This document shows, piece after piece, positions 48,249 through 61,150 of a DNA stretch of 64,000 nt; the first letter of the stretch is position 1; every line of letters starts with the position of its first letter. A program made the translations under genes and the position numbers. The notes under the pieces were generated by a model. That model was given only the letters and a program-made list of their open reading frames with translations. It was not told the DNA's origin and did no database searches. The stretch covers positions 1,865,001 through 1,929,000 of the forward strand of contig CP114499.1 of the NCBI GenBank assembly GCA_027186245.1. The letters run 5' to 3'. The stretch is from Coriaria nepalensis. Taxonomy: Eukaryota > Streptophyta > Magnoliopsida > Cucurbitales > Coriariaceae.

Positions 48249-49579
48249 AATTTTATAAATTAATTTATAAAAAAGGGAATGCTAATGTTTTTCTTGTGTA
48301 TTTACTGATATATCCCTAGTAATAATAGGTAAAAATTTCATTGAAGTTAAGTGACTGTTTGTTTTAAGATAAGTGCGAGGGTGGAGCAGACTATACTGGG
48401 ACCCAGAGCAATAAAATCTCATTCAAGCGATGAAAATGTTGTAATCAATAATTGTTCGGTACTGCTACTGACGGCGACAGGAGAAAATGAGAAGTGAGAG
48501 TTCAATGCCATATATTCGTAAATAGATAGTACTGTAGTGGGGCAATTAGTAAAAAGGTTCTTCTGTCTGTTTAACGTCAACAACAGAGGTACTAAAAACG
48601 GACGCTTGCATGTGTGACGCGTGGCAGATTGTGCGAAATTTCTCCACGGCTTGAATTAGTTTTACTAGTTTGGTTCTATTTGCTTTATATTTGATTTTGT
48701 GTTTATATGCATGTAATTTGTGAGAGAAGCTATAAAGCGGAGTCCCAATTGGATGAGGAAAAAAAAAAAAGAAAAAAAAAAAAAGGAAAAACTACAAACA
48801 AAGTATAGGGGAAAAGAAAGAGTTCACGTGGGATGCAAAGAAGTTTACGTTTTGGGAAGGATCTAATTCAATCATGGAAAAGTATTCAAGTTTACTATTG
48901 TAGCTCTATCTATAACTTTTAACTATTAGGGAATGTTAATCCCACATACGTACCCTTTTGTTTAATCATGCCAACTTTTCGGGGATTAAAAATCAGCCGA
49001 AATTGATGAAATAATAAATGTATAATAAAAATTATACAGGGAAGAAAAAATCAATTTACTCATATAATATATCACATAAATTTCATAGTAATTTCCCATA
49101 TTTTTATTTAATTTTTACTTATTTATTGTTCTTCACTTTTTAGGGTACTTTTGAGTAAAAGTAATTTAAAAACAAAAAAAAAACTAAAAACTAAAATGGG
49201 CCCAAGCTCATTATGCATGAAAGCCCAAGAAGAAGTATGCTTATTAGAACAGTCTGAAATTTCCCAATCATTTTTTCTTATTTTAATATTTCACAAAGAC
49301 AATTCATGAATTTGCGCACCGCTCTAGTAGGCAAGGTAACCTCCAATATTGGTTGTAAGGAGACATTCTAGAATCCTTCTTGTCCCTCCATTTTTCTCAT
49401 CTATTTATTTTTTATTACTTTTTTTTTTCCAAAATTTAATTACATTTATTGGAGAAGCGTACATCTATTAATGATATTTTGTTTTTCATCATCCCATTGT
49501 AAATTCAGTGCCTGACTAAAGAGGAAGTCTCATTCTCGATCATTTGCATGTGCTCTTTGGTTTACTTAGAACTAAGATA
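48249..49579. other. Intergenic, no gene seen
   Basis: The 3' UTR of the protease probably ends near an AATAAAATC at 48410. Then poly(A)-rich and AT-rich DNA. Confidence 0.45.
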
Positions 49580-50310
49580 GTACATTTGGATCCAAATCTA
49601 TGAGATCCCGTCGGAACTCTCGGATTGGGTATTTATTAATATAAGGGTTTCGGATCCGGATTAGATATATTTGGATTCTAAACGGATCTTTCGGATCAGA
49701 TCCAGATAGATCAGATTTCTCAACTTTCCTTTACTCCATTTTTTCTCATTTCCAAACATATTATAAGAAAAATTAATATAAACTCGAAGTAAGAAATCAG
49801 AATAGATCATTAAAAAAAAACCATCATCACAAAAAAGTAAAAAAATAACGAGGAGAAAGAAGATTCATCATCATCTTCTAGTACTATCCAATCTTCATGT
49901 TCTCATTCATTCCACCTCCACAAAAACCCCTCTTCTCTAACGCCTAAATCACTGGAAAACTCTAAATATTTAATAAAATCCCGCAAAATCACAAACTTTT
50001 CTTAATCAAAGACAACTCGATTATAATTTTTTTTTCTCTAAAGTGTATATAATAATTATTTTTTCAATTCTTTGTTTGGAAACTGCTCCCTTTATCTACC
50101 TTCTAACTATTACATTCACTTTATTTATGTGTTTTCGATGTTTACTAGTTTTCTCTCTCACTTTAATCTTTTGCTCTATCTATTTATAAAATGAGTAATC
50201 GGATTCGAATTAAAGAATTCGACTAAATAAGAATATTTTCGGATAGATCTCAATTGATTTAAAAAATTTGAATTTCTTGAGATTTGATTTGGATCTATCC
50301 AAACTTTATA
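49580..50310. mobile_element. Possible non-autonomous DNA element with GGATC-rich ends
   Basis: The left end has TTTGGATCCAAATC (near 49585) and many GGATCCGGAT/GATCAGATCC words; the right end has GATTTGGATCTATCCAAAC (near 50287), whose complement resembles the left end. The interior is AT-rich. Borders are uncertain and no target duplication is seen. Confidence 0.35.
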
Positions 50311-52399
50311 TAATTTTTTTTTTTAATTCGGAAAATTACTTCACACGTTTTTAGTGATGAATTACAAATTTTGAAAAAAAAATTATACATATAATATTAT
50401 CGGATAACTTTAAAATATAATATAAAAAATTAAGCAAATAATTTAAACTCCAAGAGTGAAATCTATCCCACTTTTTAGATAATCCCTAAAATCCTCTTTG
50501 AACAACTTTACTTAGAACACAATCAATATTGAATACACTATGGCCCACCTATAGTCTACTTGGGTAGACTGTATAATCGTCGTGGTAAGTACGTAATGTA
50601 CAGCGATATACATTTTGCAGGGAGGATCTGAGGAAGTGATGCGTACCAATTCAATGCAAGCTGCATAAATAGGTTCTAATAATTGATGATTTGATCGTAC
50701 GTGTTTTTTTTACATTTATCGAAAGGCTTCTTATCCACAAAGTTCGGAACCCTTCCCGAAGTGGATTGAATTGCCCAATGAACACGGCGAAAGCGACGGT
50801 GGAGGATTTTCATCCAATTAATTTAAATGTCATATTTTGTTTTTGGACAAAATCTTTTTCTTCTTAAATTTTTCAGAATGCTCATTAAAGAAAATAAAAA
50901 AACAAAAAAAAAAGACTAAATTCTCTTACTATTAAAACCAATAAAAGCTATAAATAGCTCATTAGGGGTAGGTTTATAATAGAATTTAAATAAACAAATA
51001 AAATGAATATTAAAAATACTAAATTACTCTTACTATTAAGAGCTAATGAAATGTGTAATAGTCTAATATTTACTCTCAAACTCACGACGTGGATATAATA
51101 AGAAGCATCTAGAGTTTGCTAATGAAATGTGTTAACTCTCTTTGCCTCTTGAATTTTTTATGGATTTCTTTATACAATTTTTTTTTCTCAAAATTATCGT
51201 TTTGATTGGGTGAGGATGAACAATATACACGTTTAGAGGATATTGGAGCTCAATGAAACAGAGAGACAAACTATCTTGCTGTAAAATTACTTGATTACTA
51301 GAAGACTAAAAACTAGATGGAAAGAACGTTTACCTCCATTTCCATTCCTACCCATTACCAGTAACCAAATGAGCGAATTTATGTAAAATTTTCTCTAAAC
51401 TTCTCAACTGCTTTCATTCATTTCCTTAGAATATATATAAAGACAAACTACCCAATGAGCTGCCCTTAAAGAATACTTGATTTTCAAGTATTTGAGAAAA
51501 TGGTAATCATAGAGGTTGTGTCAATACTAAGCCTCAGTGCTAATGGTTATATTTCTGGTGTTAGAGTCAAATGATAGGTGGGTTATATTATGGGATTGGA
51601 AACTGAATATGTCAATCTTTTTTTTTCATTTTAGTTATAATTATAATGTTTTTCAATCCATTACCTATAAATTTCTTCATTTTTTCTCAAATTATATTGA
51701 TTTTTTGAACCGTCTATTTTCTTTGTTTTCAAATATTTTATTTTATTTTATCTTCTTTTTTTTTTTCAGATTTATGTAGGGGTTTTTATCAATCAATCAT
51801 GTTTCTTTATTATGTTTTGGATTTTTGTCGACACATGATGTTAAAACATAATTTATTAGTCTTATTATTTTATCTTGTCTTGTTGATTTTCACTTATATA
51901 ACCTCTAGTTCTTGTTTCTATTATATGGTCATATTTTGTTTTAAAGTTAAAAAACTTTAAATGACAACAAAGACTAATAGTCCAAGTACGTGTGCTTACC
52001 GGTCATTTGTAAATCTTTAAGATAGGGCTTGAAGTATGTATTTTGATATCAATTTATATGTGTTTTGGTATCATTTTCGAACTTTGGAGTACCAACTTGA
52101 ATTAAGTTTTTGAATAAATTTGGTAGTCTTTTTTTTTTTTTTCCTTGAATAAGTATTTTTTTTTTAATATGTCTATGATCTTAAAAATTTTAATTTTTTT
52201 TTAGTAAAATTTATAATCATTTATGTATATAGTATACTATATACACTGTAATTAAATACAAGAATTCTCTAAAATGTATTATTATTTTCTCTAAAATGAA
52301 TTATAAGAATATATGAAAAATTCACATCTCATCCAAACTAACCTAAATTATTCTCATTTATTTCTTCAGGCTAGTATGTACCAAGAGTTCCATAACTTT
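50311..52399. other. AT-rich, no gene seen
   Basis: Long T and A runs. A hydrophobic open frame at 51537-51779 is an effect of AT-rich sequence. No repeats with clear ends. Confidence 0.45.
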
Positions 52400-53400
52400 C
52401 GATTAATTACATTCTGATCATGGTTTTGGAGGACCTTGATATTACCCGTGCCAAAGTCATCTATCCTCATTCTGTACTGATTAGCCTCCAAATTCCTTGA
52501 GTATCATGTCATCTATCCTCATTTATTTCTATATAACCAATTGCATATATAGGCATAGAATGACTTTCTTTATTTTGAGGTAGGAAAGAAGAGTGCAAAG
52601 AGTCTCAAGACTTGATTCATTTACTTTATATCCAATCCGATCATAAGATCCCGAAAAAGAAATATTTGAAAAATACATGTGCAATCTTAATTTAACTATT
52701 AAACATTTATAGACAAATTGTATGAATCATCATACTTTTATTAAAGATCGACAATGAATTTATGAAAACTCTTTTCAAATCATACTTATTTGCAAAGATT
52801 CCTAGTTTAATAAAATATATAATCCATAGAACCTTATTCCAAATACCGAAGTAATAGATTTCATCTTAACCACTCATAATCATTCTCACACAACACTTTA
52901 TACCCAGTGGTTCATCTCGTGTTCACTCATGACTAAGGCTAATAGGAATGATGTCAAAGTATGAAGTCTGGTACTCAAGGACACCATGGTGTCTCAGATT
53001 AGAGGATCACATATAAAATAATTACTAAATAATTCTCATTAACAATTATGTGATAAACTACTTGATTGTCTATCAGGATCAATCAATATCAATTTTTAAG
53101 ATCCTATAAAAATGATCTGTTTGTATCTTTAGAGGTTTTAGCAACTCGAGTTTCTTCTAGCATGATCTTTATCATTATTTCCAAAGCGCATAACTTGAAA
53201 TACTGGAATTTATCATGATATGCATATATAGAACATACAATATTAATTCAAACAAAACTAATAAACATGATAAATAGTAATTAACCTTCATTAATAATAA
53301 TAAATAATATCTTGCTAGTATCCGCATAAAAATAGTATCACATAAAGTATTTGCCCCATTGCGAAAAAATCTGATTGGCTTAACGGACATATACTTTCAA
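52400..53400 (-). mobile_element. Probable copia-type LTR remnant
   Basis: The minus strand reads like known plant copia LTRs in style (GAGACACCATGGTGTCCTTG, CATGAGTGAACACGAGATGAACCACTGGG split by short gaps). No terminal TG/CA ends, polypurine tract or primer site could be placed, so limits are approximate. Confidence 0.3.
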
Positions 53401-53768
53401 TTATATCATAGTCAATAACACTTGTTGTATCGGAAAATGATTACTTATCAAGATGTTGTCTATTGGAGCTAACTCATGAACAAATTCTATGAATGAAGTA
53501 AGAGCTACACTAATCTTAAACATACTCTAGACGTAATTGCTGCTTGGATCTTGTAACATTAGCTAGAAAAGAGTTGACCCAGCAAGCATGCATTTTAATT
53601 TCTTCAATGTTCATATTCATTACAAGTGAAAGGACTGGCAATACAGACCTAACCTTCTCAACCAAGGGTTATGGCTCACCACGACAAAGGTTTTGCAAAA
53701 CCTAGGCTCTAGTCCTGTCCATTTCTAGCAAAATGTTTCCATTAAGCTACTTTAGTAATGGCGAAAGT
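53401..53768. other. Unidentified, next to gypsy pol
   Basis: No recognised frame; may be decayed pol downstream of the RT fragment. Confidence 0.3.
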
Positions 53769-54248
53769 CTACATTACGAAAAAGAATAAGATCCTTGTAA
53801 ATCTATGAATCTCCAATAATATTAGCCAGAATAATGGCTTAAAAATCATATTCATCAAATCCGTGAATGTAGCTAGGGCATTTGTAAGTTCAAAAGACAA
53901 AATTAAGAACTCATAATGTCCATAACGAGTATGGAAGGAAGTCTTAAGTACATCCTCTTTCGTTATTTTCAATTGGTGATAACCTAATCTAAGATCAATT
54001 TTTGAAAAATAGCGAGCATCCTGCACCCTGAAGTTGATCAAATAGATCATCAATACGTGGCAGTGGATATTAAATTCAAATTGTCCCTTTATTGAACTGT
54101 TTATAATTAATACAAAGATGAAGGGAATTGTATTTCTTACAAACGAACAAGACTGGAGCACCTCAAGGTTCAGTGTTAGGACGAATAAAACCCTATCAAG
54201 AAAGTCTTGAAGTTGTTCATTAAGCTCCTTCAGTTTTGTTAGGGCCAT
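53769..54248 (-). pseudogene. Ty3/gypsy reverse transcriptase fragment
   Basis: A 159-residue frame. [14 protein letters not shown] is the start of the RT. After a garbled middle it reads [39 protein letters not shown] and [13 protein letters not shown], clear RT blocks (family [47 protein letters not shown]). The FxDD catalytic motif that should follow is missing; the frame ends in hydrophobic nonsense. The garbled middle indicates frameshifts. Confidence 0.85.
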
Positions 54249-54413
54249 TCGATATAGAGGAATAGATATAGGCTCCGTTCTTGGAACTAAGTCTATATAA
54301 AACTCTATCTCTCAATCTAGAGGTAACTTAGGAAAATCTTTAGGAAACACATCAGAAAACTCATTGACCACTGGAATATCTGATAGACTACTACTCTTCT
54401 TAACTTCAATATC

Positions 54414-54830
54414 TTATGCAAAGGCCAAGTACGCCATACAACCCTTTGTCAACATCTTCATTGCTTTAAGAAATGATATCAGGCGATAAGAAGTTGCATT
54501 GTAATCTCCTTGAAAACAAAACTCAGTAACATTTGGAGGTTTAAACTTTACCATCTTATCATGACAATCGACTACAACATGACTAGCAACTAACCAATCC
54601 AGACCAAGGATCACGTCAAAATCTAATATATCCAATTGAATTAGATCAACACGAAATTCATGATCACTCATAAAGACAACATAACCTTTATAATCTCGAT
54701 CTACTACTATTGTCTCTCTCATTAGTGTGCTTACAACTAATGAACTTTCTAACAAAAATGATTCACTACCTAGTCTTCTAGAAAAGTAATAAGAAACAAA
54801 AGAATTCGTGGAACTAGGTTAAAAATGAAA
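54414..54830 (-). pseudogene. Ty3/gypsy aspartic protease, second copy
   Basis: The 113-residue frame with LDFDVILGLDWLVASHVVVD closely follows the frame at 9270-9683 residue by residue (SSLVVST.M.ETIVVDR.YKG.V, DLIQLD.L.FDVILG.DWL). It is a diverged member of the same family. The active-site loop upstream, near 54780-54830, is disrupted. Confidence 0.85.
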
Positions 54831-54949
54831 TGTGTGCAGCAACATTATTAATTCTAAATGTACCTAAAAAAATGCTTTTGAGGCTAGCACATCTTCTTAC
54901 TATGTTAAAGTAAAAACTCTTGCTTGTCCTACACTAGTGCCTCCTTGAT

Positions 54950-55510
54950 TTCTACCACCTTATCCTCAACCCCCTTGGCCTCTAGTACCTATACCACATC
55001 CACCCCTCAAAGCTTGTTGTACACTATGTTGTGGCATTGTAGAAGAAGCTAGAGATTGTGTAAGCAATGCGCCACCCATCGATTCTTGAGATGATGATTA
55101 TGAATTATCTGTGAAATGACAATCCTAAATAAAATAACCAATTTTTCTACATCTATAACACCCTCTTGTAAGACATTGACAAACTCTCAAATGTTTGTTT
55201 CTGCATACTTGACATTGTGGCGACGACGACTGGGTAAAGTTACTACTTGCTCATTGAAAAGGCTGAGAAGGATGTAATGGTTTATTTTCTTGAATTAGCT
55301 TCCCCCTCTAGCCTGTCTTTTTGGATCCCTATTATAACTAGTTCTTTGATTGAAACTTCCTCTGATCAAATATGGATTTCCTCTTTTGATCATGATTTCT
55401 CGACTCTCCATCGCTTGATTCTCTATAACCCGAGCATAATCTGAAGTTGTAGAAAATGTTGCAAATCTTTGAGTAGCTAGTACTCTAAACAACTGTTCAA
55501 CCAACCCTCT
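54950..55510 (-). pseudogene. Ty3/gypsy gag remnant, second copy
   Basis: Frame 55295-55504 has FATFSTTSDYARVIENQAME and a basic tail. The knuckle near 55140-55175 reads CYRCRKIGYFI, a stop, then DC: the zinc-binding His is Tyr and a stop interrupts it. Order and orientation match the element at 9270-11170. No 5' LTR was recognised to the right. Confidence 0.75.
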
Positions 55511-57338
55511 AACAAATCTCTTGACCTAAGTGAAAGTCTTGATTTATCATTCACAGATAGGATGTTATTATTATTATTATTTTACTTTAATCTTCAAAGT
55601 TCTTTAATTTCATCTTGTATACTTATGTCATAGTGTGAGATCTAATTTAGATTTAACTTCTTGCCTTAGTCCAGATTAAATTTTAATTATTATCTTAGTG
55701 CAGTTTTAAATTTAATTATAGATTTATCATTTCAATTCTTTTATATTAGCCGTTGTTCTCTGTTCATATTTTAAATCTTTAGTTCCTTATTTGTTAATTT
55801 TTATTAGATTAATATAGTAGTTAATTAAATTTTCTCATTAGTAGATACATTAAAAAGAATAGAACATAAATTACTCTTGATCCTTTCACCTATTTTTGTA
55901 GAAGTTAGATTAATTTTCTTAACAATTTCGCAGTACATTTATTTCATTAATTATTTCAATTTTTATAGTATGAAATTCACTTCAATTTTTTAACATGCTC
56001 GCATTCTCGTATTAAATTTTTATATCATAATTTCCGAGATTATTAATTTTCTTTGATGGATTTTCTCGACATCATGAGAGTTAAGATGTTGCATATATGG
56101 TTTAGAAACTTTTTATAGTCTATGTACAAAATTGATTCAGGTAAGTAGGTCATGGCGGATGGATTCTAACTCCACTACTAGTTATGAGTCATAATTAGTT
56201 AAGATTTTTATATTATTAGGATTTTTATTTGTATTACATTTTCTTTAAAAGCCTTTTCTTGAAATAAAAATTGAACTTCTTAATTTTCAAAATTATTTTC
56301 TCTTATAGATTCCAGAGTTGTTTAACACCCGTTCAAATGAATTTCAAGTAAACATTCATTCGTATAAGTTTTATTGATGAAATTTGATCTACCGGATCTT
56401 AGAAGAATGTTTGACGTTTTGTGCTTACTTGGCGAAGACTCAGTCAAATTGCCCGTCATCTTGTCCGGTCAATAATGAAGAACAATTTTTTTTTTTTCGG
56501 GAACATCAAAAGAACAATGAGACCTGCTAATCGAATAATGTAAATTAGGAAGTGATCCATTGTGGATAGATGCATGCTGGAGAACACATACACATGGTTG
56601 GGTACATGCATGCATCTTGCATACAAGAGAACATATATGGGCAAAGTGGCATTTCTGAATAGACGCAGCCGATTATATATATATATATATTTCTATTTCT
56701 ATCACATCCCATATGATATTAGCCATTTGGTATTGTTGCGGTTGCACGATCGATGACATGCTTGTTTATGTATCTAAGAGTTTCATTGATTGATAATGTC
56801 TTAGAAAGTCATAAATTTAATGATAATCATTCAACTATGCCGGGAAGTAAGCATTAAGAACATGCTTTAAGGAATCGACCCCTAACAGACGTATGGAAAA
56901 AGTACAGCTCAGACAAAATTTTGCGGATTAAAAAGAAATTAGTTAGATATATTTAACTTATTAATGGCCAATATATATATATATATAAATTATAACTTAT
57001 AAAGATAGTCACCACAATGAACGTGGTTTTCCAGAGCTACAGAATCATTAAGACTTCTGCAGTTCCAAGTGGTCATGGAAAATTCCGTAAGCTGATTCAT
57101 AACTATATATATTACACCATGAAGACTTTTTTCTCTATACGCTATTAATTCTTTTTTTCCAGTTTCTCTTAAGAGTTTAGATCAAAAGATGTTTGTATTT
57201 TGTAAAGGTCAAATTTTGATTTTGAATTTTTTTTTAATTTTTTTGAACTTTTCTTAAGATTGTATTTGTGTAGCTTCTATATCATGTAAGGGTTTTTTCC
57301 CCTTTTTTTTTGGCCAAAAAAAAGGCTTTGTAGAGTGA
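55511..57338. other. AT-rich, no gene seen
   Basis: (TA)n tracts near 56673 and 56970. Open frames at 56456-56756 have no family resemblance. Confidence 0.45.
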
Positions 57339-57524
57339 ATACGAGATTATGTACCTGTTTGTGTTAGAGTATTATATACTTGTAAGAATATACTTGTTAG
57401 AGTATTATGTACCTGTTTGTGTTAGAGTATTATGTACCTGTTTGTGTTAGAGTATTATGTACCTGTTTGTGTTAGAGTATTATGTACCTGTTTGTGTTAG
57501 AGTATTATATACGAGATTATGTAC
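57339..57524. repeat. 25-bp minisatellite
   Basis: Four identical head-to-tail units (GTACCTGTTTGTGTTAGAGT plus ATTAT) fill 57409-57508. A fifth exact unit at 57351-57375 is separated by a decayed stretch. The array is bracketed by ATACGAGATTATGTAC on both sides (57339 and 57509). Confidence 0.95.
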
Positions 57525-57821
57525 TTGTAATCTAATCGTTTGAAATTAGAAAGGAAAAAAAAAAATTCCATAGATGGCCTCTCTCATGCATGCATTTAAG
57601 ACTTTCATTATTTAAGAATTACAATATACTGCAATTAACATAACTTTTCTCCAAATTACTTATTACAATTTCGAACCAAAATCACAAAGAAAAACATGCC
57701 AAAAAGTAATAAGACTTTCATTATAAGTCATTCATAATTAATAAAAATTAAGAAGAGCTATAATGATTAATTATTATTTTCAATTTCGAAACATGCACAT
57801 AGTAATTATAATGTAACTAAA

Positions 57822-58573
57822 TTAACGGACCATCCCCGGTGTGAAGGCTGGTGGGCCCACAGAGGTTCCATTTCCGGCTTGGCTCATCCTCTCGGCATTA
57901 GCAACCCAACCGATGGAGGGGTCGAATCCACGGTTCTTAAGCTCTCTACTCTCTTGACAAAGAGCACAACTATGTAAACAGCAATGAACACAGAAGTCCA
58001 TGCATGGATCTTCAGGCAATGAGTAGAGTCCTCTCAGTTTGGTCCGATAGGTGCATGTGTAGCAAGGAGTACAAGCTGCAAATCCACAGTAAACTAGGGC
58101 AGCATATATCATGCCCGAGAATGCACATGCTGCCCGGATATATAGCCACCATTAATATTCTATCTTAAATATTAATCAGGAGCTATAATTAATTTACTTC
58201 TTACTTACATGATGTTCCTCTGTCTATTATCTCAGCATTACGGCCGAAGGTTATGCATGGGCAGCAAAAGGTCAGCATGCCTTCATTGTAAACAACAAAT
58301 ATGAAAAATACGTTAATAACAATAAGCTTAGAGATATTAAGATTTAACTAGAGAAATCATTTAACATAAAGAGGAACAACCTTAGTTTTGTCATTCAATA
58401 TGTCTGTTCTGATATAACAAAGTAAAAATTAGAAATTAGAAAGAAATACACTACGAGAATAACGCAGAAGATTATATATACGTACAGTTGCCGCAATCAT
58501 CGAAACAATTACATAAGCCAGTGGTCCATTGGCCAGGAGCAGAAGCTACTGCTTTGGGATTCTGGACTACCAT
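57822..58573 (-). CDS. PLAC8 family / plant cadmium resistance-like protein
   Basis: Exons 58486-58573, 58209-58280 and 57822-58129, all GT-AG and in phase, giving 155 aa. The N-terminus ends APGQWTTGLCNCFDDCGNC, then CCPCITFGRNAEIIDRGTS. CCPCITFG at 35-42 is the PLAC8 signature (CC.CPC in PCR/FW2.2 proteins). A hydrophobic segment, GMIYAALVYCGFAACTPCY (59-77), is followed by Cys-rich DPCMDFCVHCCLHSCALCQE and RELKNRG, matching the second half of the domain. Relatives are plasma-membrane proteins affecting Cd/Zn/Ca transport or organ size; which role applies here cannot be told. The length fits the PCR group (about 150-190 aa). The start is the first ATG downstream of a TATA box. No defects. 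Confidence 0.93.
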
Positions 58574-58623
58574 TTTGGTGTTGCTAGGGATTAATGCATA
58601 ATTATAGTGAGTGGGATTTGATT

Positions 58624-58634
58624 CTTATATATAG
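58624..58634 (-). promoter_or_regulatory. TATA box of the PLAC8-like gene
   Basis: The minus strand reads CTATATATAAG about 50 bp upstream of the ATG, leaving room for a short leader of roughly 20-25 bases. Confidence 0.5.
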
Positions 58635-59173
58635 AGCAAGATTAAATAACATATTACAACTTGGAATTCTTAAATGATTTAGAGATTCCTAGTGGTTAGA
58701 TAATGTGAATTGATTATAATTACTTCTATTGTGTAATATATATGTTCTAACTAATGGTAGCCTGGATGTGTTGTCATAGGATATCATTAATAAGACATTA
58801 AACAAATGAAACTACATGCGAGTACTAGGTCAAAGTTTTTTAAGACCATATTAAATAGTGTAGAGATAATTTGGCTTTCCATTAGACCACAAACATACAC
58901 TACAATGAGACGGGCCTAGTATGTCGCTCTGTCCGGTTATAAATATACGTATTTGTGACTCGGGAGCTAACTGTGTGATGGTTGTTCGAATTATGTCCGA
59001 AAAGAATGGTTATTTGTGACCGTTCAAGGCTGAATATAAAAATTGAAGTTCATGCTTGTTAGTTAGAGATATTCTCTTTTGAGATGCAATCTTATATATA
59101 ATAAGTTATCAATGACTTTAATACTTTCGTATTAATAAGATGAGCAATTTTATTTTTCATTTCTTTATTATAT
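58635..59173. other. Promoter region of the PLAC8-like gene
   Basis: Nothing further recognised. It is bounded on its far side by an LTR starting at 59174. Confidence 0.4.
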
Positions 59174-61137
59174 TGTTGGAATAATAAATTGCATGATTAC
59201 ACGCCAGAATGAATGCATATATATGTTTGCATGATAGATTCATATATAATGCACTTAGGATCGTCATAGAGATCATGATTGATGAGACCCAAGTAGATAT
59301 AAGCTTAAGGTCAAAATTATTCATAGTCATATAATTGTTATAAGAGATATTGACAATTCTGAAAGACTATTGTATGAACTATCTTTTACTATATGAATGA
59401 TATTCTCATAATCATTGGTATTATCAAATACTATGATAGGCATGCTGGTGATTCAATAAATGATTAAATAACTGAACATGATCAATTGATGAGTCTAAAT
59501 GGTAATGATAACAACTGTTAATGATACTTATCTCATGACTATAGTACTTGTAATCCTTAGACCTGAGATCACCACAGTACTCACATATAAGATATCATGA
59601 TTTGATATCACACCACGTAGGTTTCAGCCAAGGGCTTAATAAAAGGGAAAACCTGTTGGGCATGGTCTCGAGTATTTTTAGTGTAGGGTGGTAATATTGA
59701 ATCCATCACCAAATTATCATAGTGGTAAATCCTATGAGTGTCATATATTTTGCAAGAAGGAATCTTTACAGAGTAATATTGTTGGAAAATGAGTTTTCCA
59801 TAAACCCATTATCTCATTTTGCATAATGAATCACATAATTCATATGATCTGTCCTTTAGAGTTTAATGTTTAAACCATATGCTAAGACAAATCATGATAT
59901 TGGCATGATAGTATGATTAATTTGGTATGGCAATAGTCCCCACAAATTCTTTTTGGGGTTACTGGATCTTCTGGATAGTTCTAAGTACTTATTACACGGA
60001 GACACATACACCTTACTAGAAGCTAATGTGTGTCTGGTAGTTTTAGTTGATTTGATCATAGTTGATGATCATATGACCTGTTTGTTTTGAAAACGTGTTT
60101 TCAAAGTCAAATGGTCCATTTGTATAGAATAGATAAAACTCACAAAGTGTTGTGAGGCCTACCTGCCGTGTGAATGTAGAACTTATTGAGTAACATACAT
60201 TATGAACCATTGGATCATTGGTTGGAGTTCTAATCTTAGAGGAAATTAACTAGTTCTTAAAGAAATTGATTTAAAGAGTTAAATCATTAATTATTTTCAT
60301 TTGCTATGTTTAAATCATATCTGCACTGCTATCACAAACAAAGTGTGATTTATATTTAATTAGGAAATTATTAAATTGACCAAAATAAATAATTAAATGA
60401 AGATTTAATTATTATTGAGTCAAAGAATACTTTTCGGGTCAAAAGAACAGTCCGGTTGGACATTAAGGTATTAATTGGCATAACCAGGACCACATGGTCG
60501 GCCCAAAATATAAATTAAATAGTATTCGGTAAATTTGAATTTTATTTTGGAATGAAGTTTTATTTTTTAAAATTCTAAAAACTAGAAATTTAAATAGTAA
60601 ATAAATACGAATTTTAGGGTTTAGGCTTGAGATGCCTAATTGGGCATAGGGCCCAAATTACTTGTCTATTTAAATAGAACAAGATGAAACCCAAGGGCAA
60701 GACTCCCCATTATGCCGCCCACTTAGAAAAGAGACATAGCTCTCTATTCCCTCGTATTAGAGCATGTGGATACTGGTAGAGATTGAGTGATAACTTCAGA
60801 CACCTAGAGGAGTGGTGGACAACAGCGGGCAGCAATGGCGTGTGGCATTTTGGGTGAAATCCCATCCGGGATTTGTAGGATAAAAGGGCTAGGTATAATC
60901 CTTTGTTCCTTATTTTGGATTAGCATCTTAATAGCTGATTAGGTGCTTGAAATCTATTTTTCCAGATATCCTTTGATCTTGGTAGTTCGTTGTTTGGCTC
61001 CGGATATCAGGGTCCATTTTTCAAACGAGGCATGGAACGGAGCCACTACGAAGAAGTTCCGGGAGTTACGAAGGAAACCTCGAGCTCATATTGGTCAGAT
61101 TCCGCCGCTTGCTATGAGAAGGAACCATCAACTTACA
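59174..61137 (+). mobile_element. Copia-type LTR (about 2.0 kb), probably a 5' LTR
   Basis: Starts TGTTGGAATAAT at 59174 (an alternative start, TGTTGGAAAATG, is at 59780) and ends ATCAACTTACA at 61137. ATGATATCATAGTC follows, a damaged version of the initiator-Met tRNA primer site TGGTATCAGAGC. Internal features: CTGAGATCACCACAG (59564), a TATTTAAATAG box at 60665 and a GAGCATGTGGATACTGG leader. No gag or pol follows, so the interior was lost. Confidence 0.55.
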
Positions 61138-61150
61138 ATGATATCATAGT
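61138..61150 (+). other. Degenerate retrotransposon primer-binding site
   Basis: ATGATATCATAGT directly after the LTR terminus; the expected form is ATGGTATCAGAGC. Confidence 0.5.

Noticed and set aside
57409..57508. CRISPR-like array
   Set aside because: Units are contiguous without spacers, in plant DNA; it is a minisatellite.
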